NCBI GenBank assembly: GCA_014529385.2
Contig: CM043969.1
Span: 12,916,648-12,980,647 of the forward strand
DNA from: Adiantum capillus-veneris
Taxonomy: Eukaryota; Streptophyta; Polypodiopsida; Polypodiales; Pteridaceae
DNA: 64,000 nt
Direction of reading: 5' to 3'
The translations under genes were made by a program, and so were the position numbers. Below the pieces are notes generated by a model that saw only the letters and a program-made list of their open reading frames with translations, was not told the DNA's origin and ran no database searches. How positions within the stretch are numbered: the first letter of the stretch is position 1; every line of letters begins with the position of its first letter. Positions 29,845 through 42,729 of the stretch are shown here, in pieces.

Positions 29845-31380
29845 TTACATTACATCATCACGTTTCCAAGTCGCATCTTCTTGAGGATATGTTGACCATT
29901 CAACAAGGTGTTCATTAATGATCCGATTACGTAGAGGCTTGGTTTTTCTCTGAAGTATTACTTCGGGATATACTTCAAAAGTTCCGTCAGTATATGTAGA
30001 TAATAGAGAATCATCAAGAATATGTTGTGGATCAGGTACATACTTCTTGAGTAAGTTGACGTGAAAAACATCATGTACCTTTATGTGTGGTGGTAATAAG
30101 AGTGTGTAAACTTGACCATTAATGTGCTCTGTGATTACAAATGGTCCACAATATCTGGCACTTAGCTTCTTACACTTACCCATTAATAAAGAACTATGTT
30201 TGGGTTTCACCCTAAAAAATACGATATCGTCTTCTTCAAAAAGTCTGGCAAATTATTTTGGATCAGCATAACTCTTCTATCTATCTTGAGCAATCTTAAT
30301 ATCCTCTCGTATAAGATCGGTTTCTATTTGCATTTCATCCAACATATCTCTGGATGCTTGAACTCGTATGAGAGGGTCTGTCCATTTGAGTGGAGTAAGA
30401 CACTCTTGTCCAGACAATGCTTGAAAAGGAGACATTCCATTTGAGCGTTGAAAAAAGGAATTATATGCAAATTCAACCAAATACAAATATCTAGTCCATT
30501 TACTCTGCTCATGCATACAATAATCTCTTAACATGTTTTCAATGACTTGATTTTTTCTTTCTGTCTATCCATCAGTTTGAGGATGATAAGCAGTACTAAA
30601 GGATAACTAGGTTCTTGTAGCTAAGAATAAAGCTTTCCAAAAATTTGAGGTGAACTTCGCATTATGATCACAAAGTATCCGTCAAGGTAAACCGTGATAC
30701 ACGAAAGAACTTTTGATGAATACTTGAGCTATATCCTTAGCCGTAAGTTGTCTTGACTAGAAACAAATGGGTCATCTTTGTAAGCATATCAACAACCACA
30801 AAAATAGAGTCATATCCCAGAGATGTAGAAAGTCTTGTAATAAATTCCATGGATATGCATTCTCATTTTATTTGTGGAATATCAATAGGTTGAAGCTTAT
30901 CGGGGTATCCAATTCGTTCAGCTTTAATACGTTGACATGTTAAACATCTTGTAACATAGTTCAACACATCATGCTTTAGTCCTAGCCAAAAGAAACTCTT
31001 TTCTATAGTAGAGTAAGTCTTATTGTATCCTGGATATCCTGCTATAGGTATATCATAAGCTTTGTGTAATATTGAAGTTTGATTCCACAAGCCAAAAGAA
31101 AATCTTTCCTATAGTAGAGTACGTCTTAACGTATCCTGGATATCCTGCTATAGGTATATCATGAGCTTCCTATAATATTGAAGCTTGATTTGGAATACAA
31201 AGATGGTTACTAAAGTAAAGGTCATCACCTTCAACATGAAAGCCTTTGATTTTCCGTTCTTGCTTCTCTGTGCGATTATTTAAGTTCATCAAGTATTGGA
31301 TTTTTATGTGATACGGGTCATTAGTCATACCTTCTTGAATAAGGTTAATTAAAAAAGTAGAAGAGGTTGTGACAGTTGCA
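29845..31380 (-). pseudogene. pol: E3 integrase with chromodomain, decayed
   Basis: The zinc-binding region is seen twice because of a tandem duplication: in 31090-30863 it keeps the H..C-x2-C pattern (LHKAYDIPIAGYPGYNK ... CLTCQRIK), with a Tyr replacing the second His. The catalytic core (30860-30280) is split by stops. The C-terminal frame 30210-29845 is intact and has the GPF/Y-type module (ARYCGPFVITEHINGQVYTL) and, at 29976-29848, a chromodomain (LRNRIINEHLVEWSTYPQEDATWK). Chromodomains direct integration to marked chromatin in chromoviruses. The element cannot produce this protein. Confidence 0.85.
30981..31190. repeat. Tandem duplication of about 107 bp in E3 integrase
   Basis: The block with CTATAGTAGAGTA ... 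TATCCTGGATATCCTGC ... TATTGAAG occurs twice side by side. It doubles part of the integrase zinc-binding region, probably by replication slippage. Confidence 0.8.
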
Positions 31381-31389
31381 ACTCTACTC

Positions 31390-31800
31390 TTCTTGCTCAA
31401 GGCATCAGCCACAAGATTTTCCTACACAAGTTTATACTCAATTTCAAAATCATATTTGCATGACAACTCCATCCATCTTCGTTGCCGCATATTAAGGTCA
31501 GGTTGGATGTAGATCCACTTCAAGTTTATATGGTCGATATGTAGTTTAAATCTCCTTCCAAGAAGATAATGTCTTCATACTTTAAGAGCATGCACAATGG
31601 CCAGTAATTCCAAGTCATGTGTAGGATAATTCAACTCATCTATACGTAACTTACGGGATTCATAATCTACTTGTTTTTCTTCTTGAGACAGAACGCCACC
31701 AATCACTTGTCCACTTGCATCAATGGGCATAGTGAATGTCTTTGAGAAGTTTGGAAGCTGTAGTATTCACCAAAGCTTCTTATAGTTTCTCAAAACTAGC
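31390..31800 (-). pseudogene. pol: E3 RNase H
   Basis: Recognisable on the minus strand as [52 protein letters not shown] and VADALSKKSRVA, in that order, with stop codons between some blocks. The catalytic pattern of gypsy RNase H is present but the frame is broken. Confidence 0.8.
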
Positions 31801-31879
31801 TTGAGCACGTTCATTCCAAGTAAACACTTTAGCTTTCTTAAGCGTATTAGTCAATGGAGATGCAATCTTAGAATAGCCT

Positions 31880-32660
31880 TGAATAAATGTACGATACCAT
31901 CCTGTTAAACCAAGAAAGCCACGTACTTCTCGTACTGATTTTGGTGTAGGCCAAGATATAATAGCTTTGATCTTACTTTGATCAGTAGAAACACCATCTT
32001 TGGATACAATAAATCCTCCAAATATTCCACCTTTTCAATGAAGAAGGTGCATTTTCTACGTTTGGCATAAAGTTGATTTTGGCAGAGAAGTTCAAGTACT
32101 CACCACACATGTTATTCGTGTTCTTTTTTAATTCTTGAGTAAACCAAGATATCATCAAAGAAGACAAGAAAAAAATCATCAAGATGCTCTCAAAACACGT
32201 CGGTCATAAGACAATTAAAATTTGCAGGCGCATTAGTAAGTCCAAAAGGCATAACTATAAATTCATAATGTACAGAACGAGTATTAAATCTTGTCTTTGG
32301 TATGTCCTCCTCCTTGATTCGGATTTGATAATACACTAACTTAAGATTAATCTTTGTCAAGATAGAATCTCATGTAATCGGTCAAGCAATTCATCAATCC
32401 TTGGTATTGCATACTTATTCTTGACTGTTACCTGGTTCAATCCATGATAATCAATACAAAGATCTAAAGTACCATCCTTCTTCTGATTAAAGAGAACAGG
32501 AGTACTCCATGGAGAAACGTTGGCTCAAATGAATCCTTGTTCAAGAAGTTGAGTTAATTGCTCCTTGAGTTCCGCAAATTCAGGTATTAACATTTTGTAA
32601 GGTCTACAAGCAGCTGGTTGAGCTACTAGAGTAATCTCTATTGCATGATCAACATCATGC
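31880..32660 (-). pseudogene. pol: E3 reverse transcriptase
   Basis: Blocks in order: [93 protein letters not shown] and VFFDDILVYS. The catalytic pair D-D is intact (32156-32151), but stops and frameshifts lie between the blocks. It matches the chromovirus type of gypsy RT. Confidence 0.85.
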
Positions 32661-32671
32661 TTGGGTGCTCA

Positions 32672-33160
32672 CTATGAAAGCTCCTCGAGAAATACATCAT
32701 CAACTTCTATTATCCACTTGGGTTCAGGTGAATCTATCTTCTTCTCTTTAGGGTTAAGCTTTACTGCGTAAATTCTTTCATTTTTTCTGTGAGTCTTCAT
32801 AAGTTTGGTAAAGTTCACTAGTCTGAGCTTAGGCTTCCCCTGTTTCCCAGTAACTGTGACCCTAGAGATTTGGTCATTTTTCAAAGTGAATGAAGTGTCT
32901 TTACAATGTATGTGAGCATTATTGGCTTTAAGCCAATCCATTTGTAGGATTCCATCGTAGATTCCTATGGTTAAGACTTTGAAGTTTGCGGAAGTATTAT
33001 GACCATCCAAAACAAAATTCAAGTTACCCATTGAAGTAGAAGATCTAACCTTCCTACCCATAGCTAATTCTACTGTAAGGTTTATATCAGGGTGTCCAAG
33101 CAAAATGAGGTTTCTGATGAACTTGGGAGATATGAGAGAATGTGTACTCCTTGAATCAAT
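32672..33160 (-). pseudogene. pol: E3 aspartic protease, active-site mutant
   Basis: In one frame the active site reads DSRSTHSLISPKF (Asp codon at 33157-33155), where D-S-G is normal; Gly to Arg should abolish activity. The body follows at 33103-32672 (IGIYDGILQMDWLKANNAHIHC, matching the I-L-G-x-D-W-L block). The open frame ends in EVDDVFLEELS, close to the RT start. Confidence 0.78.
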
Positions 33161-33489
33161 CTATAAGGTAAAATAGCTACCTTGATACTCCAATGGGATT
33201 TGAATAACAGAAAAGTGGTAATTCACTCCTTGATGTTCAATTGCAGCATGAAAATATATGTTTGTCTAATTTCCTTCACCTCTAGCCCCTTGAGTTCTAT
33301 TAACTTGAGGTCTTCCTTGAGATCTTTGATTTCCTTCTCCTCCTAGACGAGGTTAACACGGTTAACATTTCCATTGTTGTTATTGTTGATAGGCGGTCCA
33401 TTCCAAATAAAAGGTGGATTGCCTGGTCTACAATTCCCTTGGTTTTGAGGTTGTCTCTGGTTTTGGTTAAATTTTGCTGATTGAAGTTC

Positions 33490-34338
33490 TTCTAAACTGC
33501 CGATGGTCTGGGTCTAAAGTTTTCAAAATTTTGATTTGGATTAAAGCTTCTATGTTTGTAATTGTCCACCAATCCTATGAAGCTTGAATTTTTAAATGGA
33601 AAACCCCTAGATTGATGACCAGGATCAAGACAAGTGTAGCACAAATGATCCTGTCTAGCTTTCATACGTAATAAGTTCTCTTCTTTGTTGTGGATTTTCA
33701 GATCTTTGTTCCTCCTCGGGACGAGGTCTTTTGATTTCACGAACAGGAACAGTTTCTAGTTTCCTCTTTTTGATAGTAGATAACTCTATTTCAATGGGTT
33801 TTCCTGCATCAAGGACATCTACAAAATTGGTAAGACGAAGACTCTAAAGCCTAGGCCTGAAACGAATCGAGCTACCTTGACCTCTTGAGTCATCCCTGCT
33901 GGAGCATACTTGACAAGGGTTAAGAAATATTGATAGTATGATTCCAGATCTATGGTTCCTTGACTACAGTAAGAAACTCATTCATACGGTCTGAATGATG
34001 AACCTTGTTCTGATAGTTCTTCTTAAGTTGTGGGTCTTAAGATAATTCCAAGTTGCAACATTAAGATCAACATTGTTTTTTGTGAAATGGTCTCTCCACC
34101 AACGCTTAGCTATTTTCTCTAGTTTGAAATTAGCAATGATAGCTTTATTTACTGTTGACGAATGAGCCAGATCAAAGTAGTCATCCATGCGCTCAATCCA
34201 ATCTTCAAGAACTTTGTCTACATCTTTGCCTTCCCCGCTAAAATTCCCAGGTTGAGACTTGTAAAGCATAGCATCAATGTTTCTATGAATGATGGTGTGT
34301 TGAGGAACAACAGGTGCATTTGTGTTAGCAGCATCCAC
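33490..34338 (-). pseudogene. gag: E3 gag, frameshifted
   Basis: The ATG at 34338 opens MDAANTNAPVV; the core contains GNFSGEGKDVDKVLEDWIERMDDYFDLA and AKRWWRDHF. The frame breaks near 33985. The zinc knuckle at about 33665-33610 reads C-YT-C-LDPG-H-QSRG-F, with the last Cys replaced by Phe. Confidence 0.75.
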
Positions 34339-34344
34339 ATTTTC

Positions 34345-37250
34345 TCCATATCAACCAAGGTCACACTTAGTAAAATATTATTATGATCAAAGTCCTTAAA
34401 TCAAATAGAATAGATGTTTCAATATAAGATGAGAAGAAAATAGGAGAAAGAATAATGAATAAACTAATCCAATTTCTACACCACAAAACTTTGGGTTTTC
34501 GAAAGTCTACAAGGTGTCTCAAAAGTTTCTAATAAATCCTAATGGCTCTTAACATAATGCACTCAGTAATATCCATTGTGCCATCCTTCCACCAATGGAG
34601 TATAGTTGTCCCATTCCTTGATTATGTCTGATGGTTGATTCCAATAGTCCTTTATGATATTTGGCTGAAACATCTCTTTATTGGCATGTGAGTCATACCA
34701 TTCTTAAGTAAGAGATTTGTTCATTACAAGTACCCCCATTTTCGTATGAGCAATCGCCTTCCTGTACCCAAAGTAGTCATCGAAGAAAGTAGATTCTTTT
34801 GGAAACACAGGCGATGTGTCCCATCCAACTGAGCTGTGAATGTTTGCACAATCTACAAGGCACTAAGGTCTGTTGTAGGCATTGTATAAAATGTTTACAT
34901 TGCGAAGATTGTATATTAGTGACTTCCCAAATAAGTCAAAGAATAACTTCCAAGGTACTGGGCTAAAGGAATGTTGATCGTTGTTTTCGCATTGTCGGCC
35001 CCATACATTAAACATAACAATGTCAAAGCATCTCGTAGTCATTACTTAAGAAAGTATGTTTCTGGCCATCCATGTTTCTTTTGTTGGTCTTAGGGTAAGT
35101 TCATAAGCATTTATGGACAATATTTGATTAGTGACAACAATCTCCGTTCCCAACTTAGATTGTATCCACTCAATACTCCCAACAGGCGAGGATGTATGCT
35201 CAGGGGGTCTAAACGCGGGGTTCCCTACAACATAATGATACCAAGCTTGGAAGGTATTTGGTACAATGAAATCCATAGACATCAACCTTTTCTTTTCTCC
35301 CCCGTTATGCATGGTAGTGACAAGACTTTGCACTTCCCCTCCAGTTTGGAAATGTTCTTCTACCATAAGGCCAGAGAGTATATCTGCCCATATCCCTTAA
35401 GGCTAACGGTTAGTCATCTACACACACACCCCATCACTCATGTTAGTTAAAATGATGAAAACTAAGATTCAAACTCAAGTATTATATCCTCAAAACAATA
35501 TGTGTTATATCAAAATCAAATTTTCATAACCGCAAAAGACCAAAAAGGTATATAGTGTTTTAGGGAGATACATAAATACAAAAGGTTCCTATGAACCAAT
35601 TCCTGGGTCCTACAATTGTGGTTCTACCACTATACTTGTTCACATCTCAGGTATCAAAGTTTAACGCTTCAATTTGTGCACTAAAAATCATGTCTTTCTT
35701 TTCGTACCATTCTTCCCCTCGTAATACATCCTTGGGTGATAATCCATTAAAGCAGTTTAGATGAGTATGTCATTCATTTACATCATTTCTGTAGAAATAT
35801 CTACTTGAGTTCACTCCATTGGTTGTGCTTGGGCAAAGTTACCAATGCACCTTGGTTTCTCGTAGTCATCAAAGATAACCGTAACATTGTGAGGGTTGTG
35901 TTTGAGAATAGGTCCATAGAATCTATTGAACCAATCTTGGGGTACATAATAGAATTGGTTGCCACCATTTGACTTCTTCCATACTCTAATTATGACCTTC
36001 TAACAAAAGATGTATCTTTGGTTTAGCATAAGGGCCTTCTTACTAAGTATGAGTTCACAAAGTGGTATGTCCAAAAGAGAGCACAAGTCAAGGTAAAGAA
36101 CATATCCTTGCACTTTAACATCGCCTTCTTGGATCTTTTCCTTCACCCAAAGCTGTGGGTTGGTCATGAACCTATCAAGCACTTGTGTTCGATGTTCAGG
36201 GACTGAGCTTTAAAATATACTTCCCATGCTACGTAAGTGTTGGGTACAAGGTAATCCTTAGTCCCCTTTGAAATTTGAACCACTTCAATTCCCCAATGGA
36301 GACTGAGTCCAACCGCATAACTAAAAAATATTCTTTGTGCAAAATCACTCGCGAGTTAATCAAGACAATTAAGAAGATCCATCTAAAACAAGACAATGAG
36401 AGAGAGAGAGAGAAACTTAGTACACATGTGAGCCAAAACTAGTCTACTCTTCTTTTATTCATCAGTATTTGATTTTTATGATTTCATTACAATATTATGG
36501 GTGTCTTGGAGCTAATTCTCTAAATATTTTTTGAACTCTCATGACAGGGTATTCTCTCAGTCCTCCCACACGACAACATGGTCTGTAGTTATTTTCCAAC
36601 TTCTCTTTTCCTATAATAGCTGCAAGAGCTTTAAACTTCTTAGCGACTTTGGCAATCCTTAACATGTGGGAATGCATCACCAAGTAGTAGAACATGTCTT
36701 ATAGGCCTAACCATATTCTGAGTTGAAGTAGTCTGAGGTTGGAAAACCAATCTCTTGGACTTTCGTCAATATAGATGAAGAATTGACGGAAGGGTTCTTG
36801 GTGACGGATAAGGTAACTACGGTCAACACTCTTCCAACAAGTTGTGCTTCCTAGTATGCCAAAGACTTTGGTCCTGATTTTTAAGTAAAAGAGTTCCCGT
36901 TCAACCTTGACAACTGTGTCTCCATATTGTTGAACACTATGGTCAAAACCTCATTCCCCTAGCTAAAGCATTTAGTCGTCACTCTGGGAGCCATTTGTTG
37001 CTACAAAACAAATGTTCAAAGAAATTACAATGCCATTGTTGAGCACTTCTTCCACTTTATCAGAACTCAAACCAAATACTTCCACTCAAGATAACAAGTC
37101 AAACAAGCACCACCAACCAATGTCACTTGTAGATGCATCATGAATACAATGTCCTTTCTCAAACAGCATGCATGAAGTATGCACAATGCATAGCTATCCC
37201 GACTAGTATCATGATTTAGGCTATCCCCATAACCTTAAGCATAGGCTCTG
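34345..37250 (-). other. Degenerate coding-like region of unknown origin
   Basis: Between E3 gag and the LTR are minus-strand pieces that look once coding, for example 35366-35046 (FIVPNTFQAWYHYVVG), 36182-36000 (NPQLWVKEKIQEGDVKVQGY) and 36695-36495 (MHSHMLRIAKVAKKFKALAAI). The motif V-P-N-T-[FY]-x-A-W occurs twice (35366-35046 and near 36230), suggesting an internally repeated protein. Stops and frame changes are frequent. I do not recognise the family. It may be an extra E3 ORF, another inserted element or a captured gene. Confidence 0.4.
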
Positions 37251-37779
37251 ATATTAGGTGAGAGATACCCCTCCCCGGGGGTCTATGCACAAAATATACA
37301 ATTTACACCTTTATACAATTTTCAATATACATCAAAGTTGCAGAAGCATTTGCATAGGGGAGGAGTTCTAAGCACCCGACCAAGCTAGAGTTTAGTCCAT
37401 GAGCTGGACTACATCCAATGACTAGTGCTACCCTTGAATGTGTGTTATGAATGAAAGAATACTCAAGAAAATTATAACATTGTGGAGGGTGAATATATGT
37501 GTACACCGCGTTGCGGAAAGAGAGAGAGAGAATATAGTGGAGGGTAAAGTAGAGTGCATAGAGATATGAGAAAATGACAACAGAGAATCTTTAAATGCCC
37601 CGTCTAAATGAAACAGTTAGTGCAATGACAAAATCGGGTATACCATAACAACAAAATGTTTAGGACAAAATAACTAGTAGAGCACTGGACTTTGTGTAGA
37701 GATCGATCGATCCATCCCTCCACTTCCGCTCTACTATGGATAGAGAGAATTTCACTTCTCTGGGAGCAAACCAAAACAC

Positions 37780-37993
37780 CTCCAGGGTAAAACACACACA
37801 CACACACACACACACACTCTTACACTTACACACACGCACACACCCACACACACCCTGTCCCTCTCAACCCCTCTCACACCCTCTCGTACTCTCTCTCTTT
37901 CTCACTCACGCTCTATGTCTTTATCTCAATAGCCAGCACGTTTAAAAAAAAGTAAAATATTATAGAAAAAATATATCCCCCCCCTCTCTCTCG

Positions 37994-38040
<47 letters not shown>

Positions 38041-38200
38041 CCCATACACATGCACACACACATTCACAAGCATCTCGTCATTGACGTATAAACACATACA
38101 CACACACACACGCATACACACTTACGAGAAAAAACGAACATACGCACTCATATTCACGCACACACGTCTATACGCATGCACATAAACACACAATACACGC
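37780..38200. repeat. CA-rich microsatellite cluster
   Basis: CA runs at 37790-37815, 37998-38040 and 38097-38110 with interrupted CA/CG sequence between them, plus a CT-rich part at 37860-37910. Confidence 0.9.
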
Positions 38201-40089
38201 ACGCCATACACACCCGTAGAAAAAATAATTAAGAAAACCAAAGGAATCGACATCATCGCACAACAAAAGAGAAGAGACGACTGAGTCACATGATGGTGAC
38301 ACTAAATCAAGAAAAGACGCCAAAGGCATGCCCCGATCGGCCCCAAAATGGACGAGCATACTTCACCGACGCATCAGCGAGGCCCGCCGTTCTCGCTGGC
38401 ATCTTGTCCATGATGCATATTTGCAGTAATTTCCGTAGGTTATCATTATTTTTTTGTTTCAAGCCAAAGAAAACCTGTAAAAATACACCTTGTAAATTGC
38501 CACCTCTCACTAGGTGATGGTCACAAAGGCCCACCTAGGAGTTTTTCATTTTAAAATTATCCTAAGACAAATCAAGGGTCAACCATCTGGGACCCAACCC
38601 CTTGCTTTGTCTCTCTTGATTAGGGCCCTAACCTAATCAGATTACCCTAACCTAATGCAACCTGCACCTATAAAAAGGCACTCAGAGGTCACTATCTGGG
38701 GGGTCAACACTTGGTAGCATTGTGGTGGGAGGGATTGGGAACACTTGCATCAAGAGAGGGAGGATTTAGTAGAGCATTTTGGGAATTAGAACAATGAGGA
38801 GAAGCTATGTCCACACCTTGACTCCAATGTCGCCACACACTCATGAGAGTATAAATCTCCATGTCTACGAGTCACCTCTAGAGAATGCACTATTAGCCTC
38901 ACTATCTCTCTTTATCTCTCTCTATCACCATGGTTGCTACCTCGCCGAAGATAAGATTTATGTAAATATTGTATTAAATCAGTTTCCCATTATATGTGCT
39001 TTCTTTTCATGTGAGATGCTTTTCTACATGCCATTTTTTTCTTTCTATAGCTTTAGCAATCTATGATTTTTTGTAGGAAATAACATGTTAAAAATTTTGA
39101 CATGATCTAAGATTGTGGTGTAAGCACTAGCTCTTGACACTTGACCCAGATTTTTTTTGGAAGAGACCAAAACATCAATGAATAAATAAAAAAGAAAACA
39201 AAAAATCAAAGGTAAATAAATGAAATATGTGTCCAAAATGGGACTAAATAACAAAAACACAACCTTGACACCAAGCAATAAAATCTTTATGTTAAATGAT
39301 GTTGTATGTGGCATAGCACTTTATTGGCCCTAGGTAGGTGGGTAAAACCACCTTAACATGCATTATCAAGGCCCTGAGGGGTTGGGCACCATCACCATGA
39401 CAAGTTGGTAGGCTTTTGGAGACCGTTTTTGTGGGTACATGAAGCTCAGAGTTTTAGCTTGACTTGCCTTGGGGTGGTCACCTTGTGATGTGATTTTTGC
39501 ATTAATTTTTTCAATAAATAAAGTAAAAAGTCGCATAGATGTAGTCTTCATTTGATGCTTGTGATGTTTTATTATTAGTAGCAAGCTGCTTTAGTTAATA
39601 AACAAGTAACATGTTTAGGTGTTGGTTGTCCCATTAGGTCAAGACTTTTATTTTCTAAGTTAGTGAAGTTGTGAGATTTTGCTAGGTTTAGCATTGATTC
39701 ATTCCTTTCTTGCTTGTGGCTTATTACTAATAAGCTCATAATTATTGATGCTGTGATTTTTTTAAAATTCTTATGAATTCTAATTAATTGGGTGCTGACA
39801 TGTCCTAAACCATGTGTGCCTACATCTTCACATTGATTCTTTATCATTGAAATGAAGAGTTATGTTCAGTATGGAATGGCTTATGATGTCTCTCACATTG
39901 TTAGCGTACAAACGACAAGGAAAATGAGTACCTCTATAGCCTTGCACGAGTCACATTGTCAAAAGGAAGAACTATTGCACCAACGAAACCACCTATGATA
40001 AGCACGTGTAGAAGAACCCTTCTAGAATGAAGCACACTTAAAACTAGGAGAAACAAGGTCATAAAGATGTATCTTGTCTCGAGTAGATG
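38200..40089. other. Unassigned region with a TATA-type promoter motif
   Basis: No coding signal. CTATAAAAAG at 38668-38677 on the plus strand, followed by GGCACTCAGAGG, resembles an LTR core promoter, and TAGGAAATAACA near 39075-39086 resembles a copia LTR end. A start and second copy were not found, so I leave it unclassified. Confidence 0.35.
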
Positions 40090-42673
40090 TCCATAGACCA
40101 TCTTGATCACTTCATGATCCAAATCCAAGACCATAAACCATATTCCAATCACATCACACGGGTGAGCCCTCCACCCTCTTGGGTGAGGCACGACCAATCT
40201 TGCATAACCACTTTAGAACATAACATGGTTGTAAAAATTTCAGCAGCATAACCAAATCCCAAAAAAAAACCCTGAGCCACACCGGCTTCCACCATAAAAT
40301 TTCAACCATAATCCATGAGGGAATCTCAACCCTTAACCATAAACCATAATGACACTGAACCAACTCCCACACTTGGAGTTTGACACATCCCCTGCATTCA
40401 GTTGAAGTCCACACAGATGTGACTCTAAGACGTGATTATTTCATGCATACAAAGAGTACGACCAAAAACTAATCATGATATAAAAGCCCAATTTTTACAA
40501 CATCCAACCATGCAAAGTTGATGCATCACATCTGCACGTCACCCCTCTAGGACATAGAGCTAGTTTTGACCTAGAAAGGTGGAAAGAAGTCATACCCATT
40601 TATATGAGGCATACACATCAATCTATGAGCTCCCATACATCATATGATAACATTCCAACACCATAACATGATGCAAAATAGCTTCGACCTCTAGGTCAAC
40701 CATAAACTATAACTTCACACATGCAAAAAACAATTTTTTGACATTTTTGAGAGCATGCAAAACATGCAAATGAAAGAATTTGACCTCAAACCAATGCATC
40801 AAATTCAGATCCATAATACAAACTATCACTCTATCCCATCACTTCGCCCATATGGTACTCACACAACAAACACTAACCCCAAAAGAAAGCCGCTTTAATC
40901 ATATCTGTCTATGCGGTTCGGGATGTTTAACCATATACTCTCACATAATTTTATGGTCATTTAATAGTTGAAATCAACTCACCAAAACCAACCATAAAAC
41001 ATATAAGAACATCTCGGTTGACTCACAACGTCATATGGTACCCCCCCTTGGTAGCACCCCTATACATGTAGGTAGAACCGGTTATGGAACAATTAAGAAC
41101 TTCCATTCCCGGAGTGATAACGGAGACCTAAATTCATTTATCATCAAGTTTCATCAAGATCTTCAATTGGTTAATTGGGTTTTCCCATGTGGTGAATCTA
41201 TATAGAGGTTCTCCAAGGAGCCTGGAGTCAAAACATTTGGTTGAGTGGGCAGCAAGCTGTTTTTTGACCATATCTCTTAGCTCATGCGTGTTTTTCACAT
41301 GACACCAAAGAGAGAAAATGTTCTAAATGATGTGTTTTATCTCAAGTGTAAAGGGTTAGGGCTGATTCATAACAATTTGTAATTTATGATCAAAACAATG
41401 TTCCTACCGCCTCTATGACGTGAAACAAAAAGCACTTTTTATGCACGCACATGATCATAAACGCATCAAGTGCATAAATCACCATGTTAAATATGATGAA
41501 ATAATCATGGGGCAACTTCGTATGTACTCGGTTAATCCATACATGCACTCATATGAGAAAAAACAATCACTGAGAGGGTGACTACTCAAAAAAACGACAC
41601 ACACACACACACACACAGATGATGGCTATGGAGTTTAGAGATTCTCACCGTGCTTTAGAGTTGATTAAGGACTGTTGAAAAGGCTTCTTTCTTTGCCGCA
41701 AGAGAGCGGTGATGAGAGCTACGTAGAGGTATTCATCACAAAAGCTTCCGGAGAGCACGTACACCGTGAAACGAGACAGAAGATTAAAATCAAGTAGAGA
41801 GAGAGTGTCCTTCATCTTCTTCTTCTTCTTGCCAAGAGAGAAGAGCTTATGGAGATGGTGATGAAGAGCTTACACCACTCTGTATAATAGATACATATAG
41901 CCTTGCGATAGTAGACGCAACGGCACTGAAAACTAAGCACTAACTGGTAATTTATAGGCAAGTGCAGCACGTCAAGTGATACCCAGGCCAGAAGGCAGCG
42001 CTAATTTTTGGGCCAGGAATAGTTGTAAGCTTTTGGGGACTTTGCTAAAAGCAAGTATCTCTTTTTATAAAAATAATTTCCATAAAAATGCCATTTGGTC
42101 CCGTTTTTGCTCCGGGGTGATCATTTTTAAATCTGACGGAGACTAAAATTAATATTTTTATATTTAGGTCGTCATAAAAAGCACATTGCTTTTCAAAAAC
42201 ACCAAAAAGCACGAAAAGCTAACAATAGCATAAAAAGTAAAAAAAGTAAAATTTTCTAAATTTGAACGACGGGTTCCCCTCATCCACTGGAATAAGAAAG
42301 CGGACTCGCTTTTCACTAAACACCACTAAAAATCATGAAAAGCTATAAATAGCATGAAAAGCACTCAAAAAGAAGACTTTTACACAAAATTGGACTATAG
42401 CTTCCCTGGAACACGTAGATCAAGGATCTGACCTTGCTTTTTGCAAAAAAGCACCTAAAAGCAAAAAAGCATGAAAGAGCTAAAAATAGTGGATTTTTTC
42501 AAAACTGCACCAAATGTGTGTGTAACCTATTGGAACATGGAAACGACCTTGCTTTTTACTTTAGAACCTTCCAACATTGTCAATCAAGCATCTTAAGTCA
42601 AAATTTAGCAAAATAGATATTGAAAGCTATTTTTCTTATTTTTAGAAGAGACCCAAAAATTGGGGATCTTACA
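40090..42673 (-). repeat. E3-family LTR, probable 5' LTR of E3
   Basis: On the minus strand it starts TGTAAGATCCCC at 42673 and is collinear with the split 3' LTR. It contains an extra block (41041-41808, with a CA run near 41597-41618). Its 3' end and a primer-binding site near 39900-40090 could not be identified. It truncates the gag leader of E4, so E3 probably inserted into E4. Confidence 0.7.
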
Positions 42674-42729
42674 CTATCTCAAGAAGACAGTGCGCATGGT
42701 GGTCATCTAGTCCTCCCAAAAAGAGGAGG

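Larger units (their letters stand above)
22100..42673 (-). mobile_element. E3: decayed chromovirus (Ty3/gypsy) with nested E5
   Basis: Minus-strand order: 5' LTR (42673 to about 40090), a long non-gag region (40090-34340), gag (34338-33490), protease (33160-32672), RT (about 32660-31880), RNase H (31800-31390), integrase with chromodomain (31380-29845), polypurine tract, and 3' LTR (29783-28306 and 22665 to about 22150). Both LTRs start TGTAAGATCCCC. E5 is inserted in the 3' LTR. Pol holds many stops and frameshifts. The pairing of the 40-42.7 kb LTR with this pol is an inference from family and order. Confidence 0.7.

Noticed and set aside
38500-39090. Possible copia LTR with TATA at 38668
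   Set aside because: No clear TG start, no target duplication and no second copy in the window; listed only as unassigned sequence.
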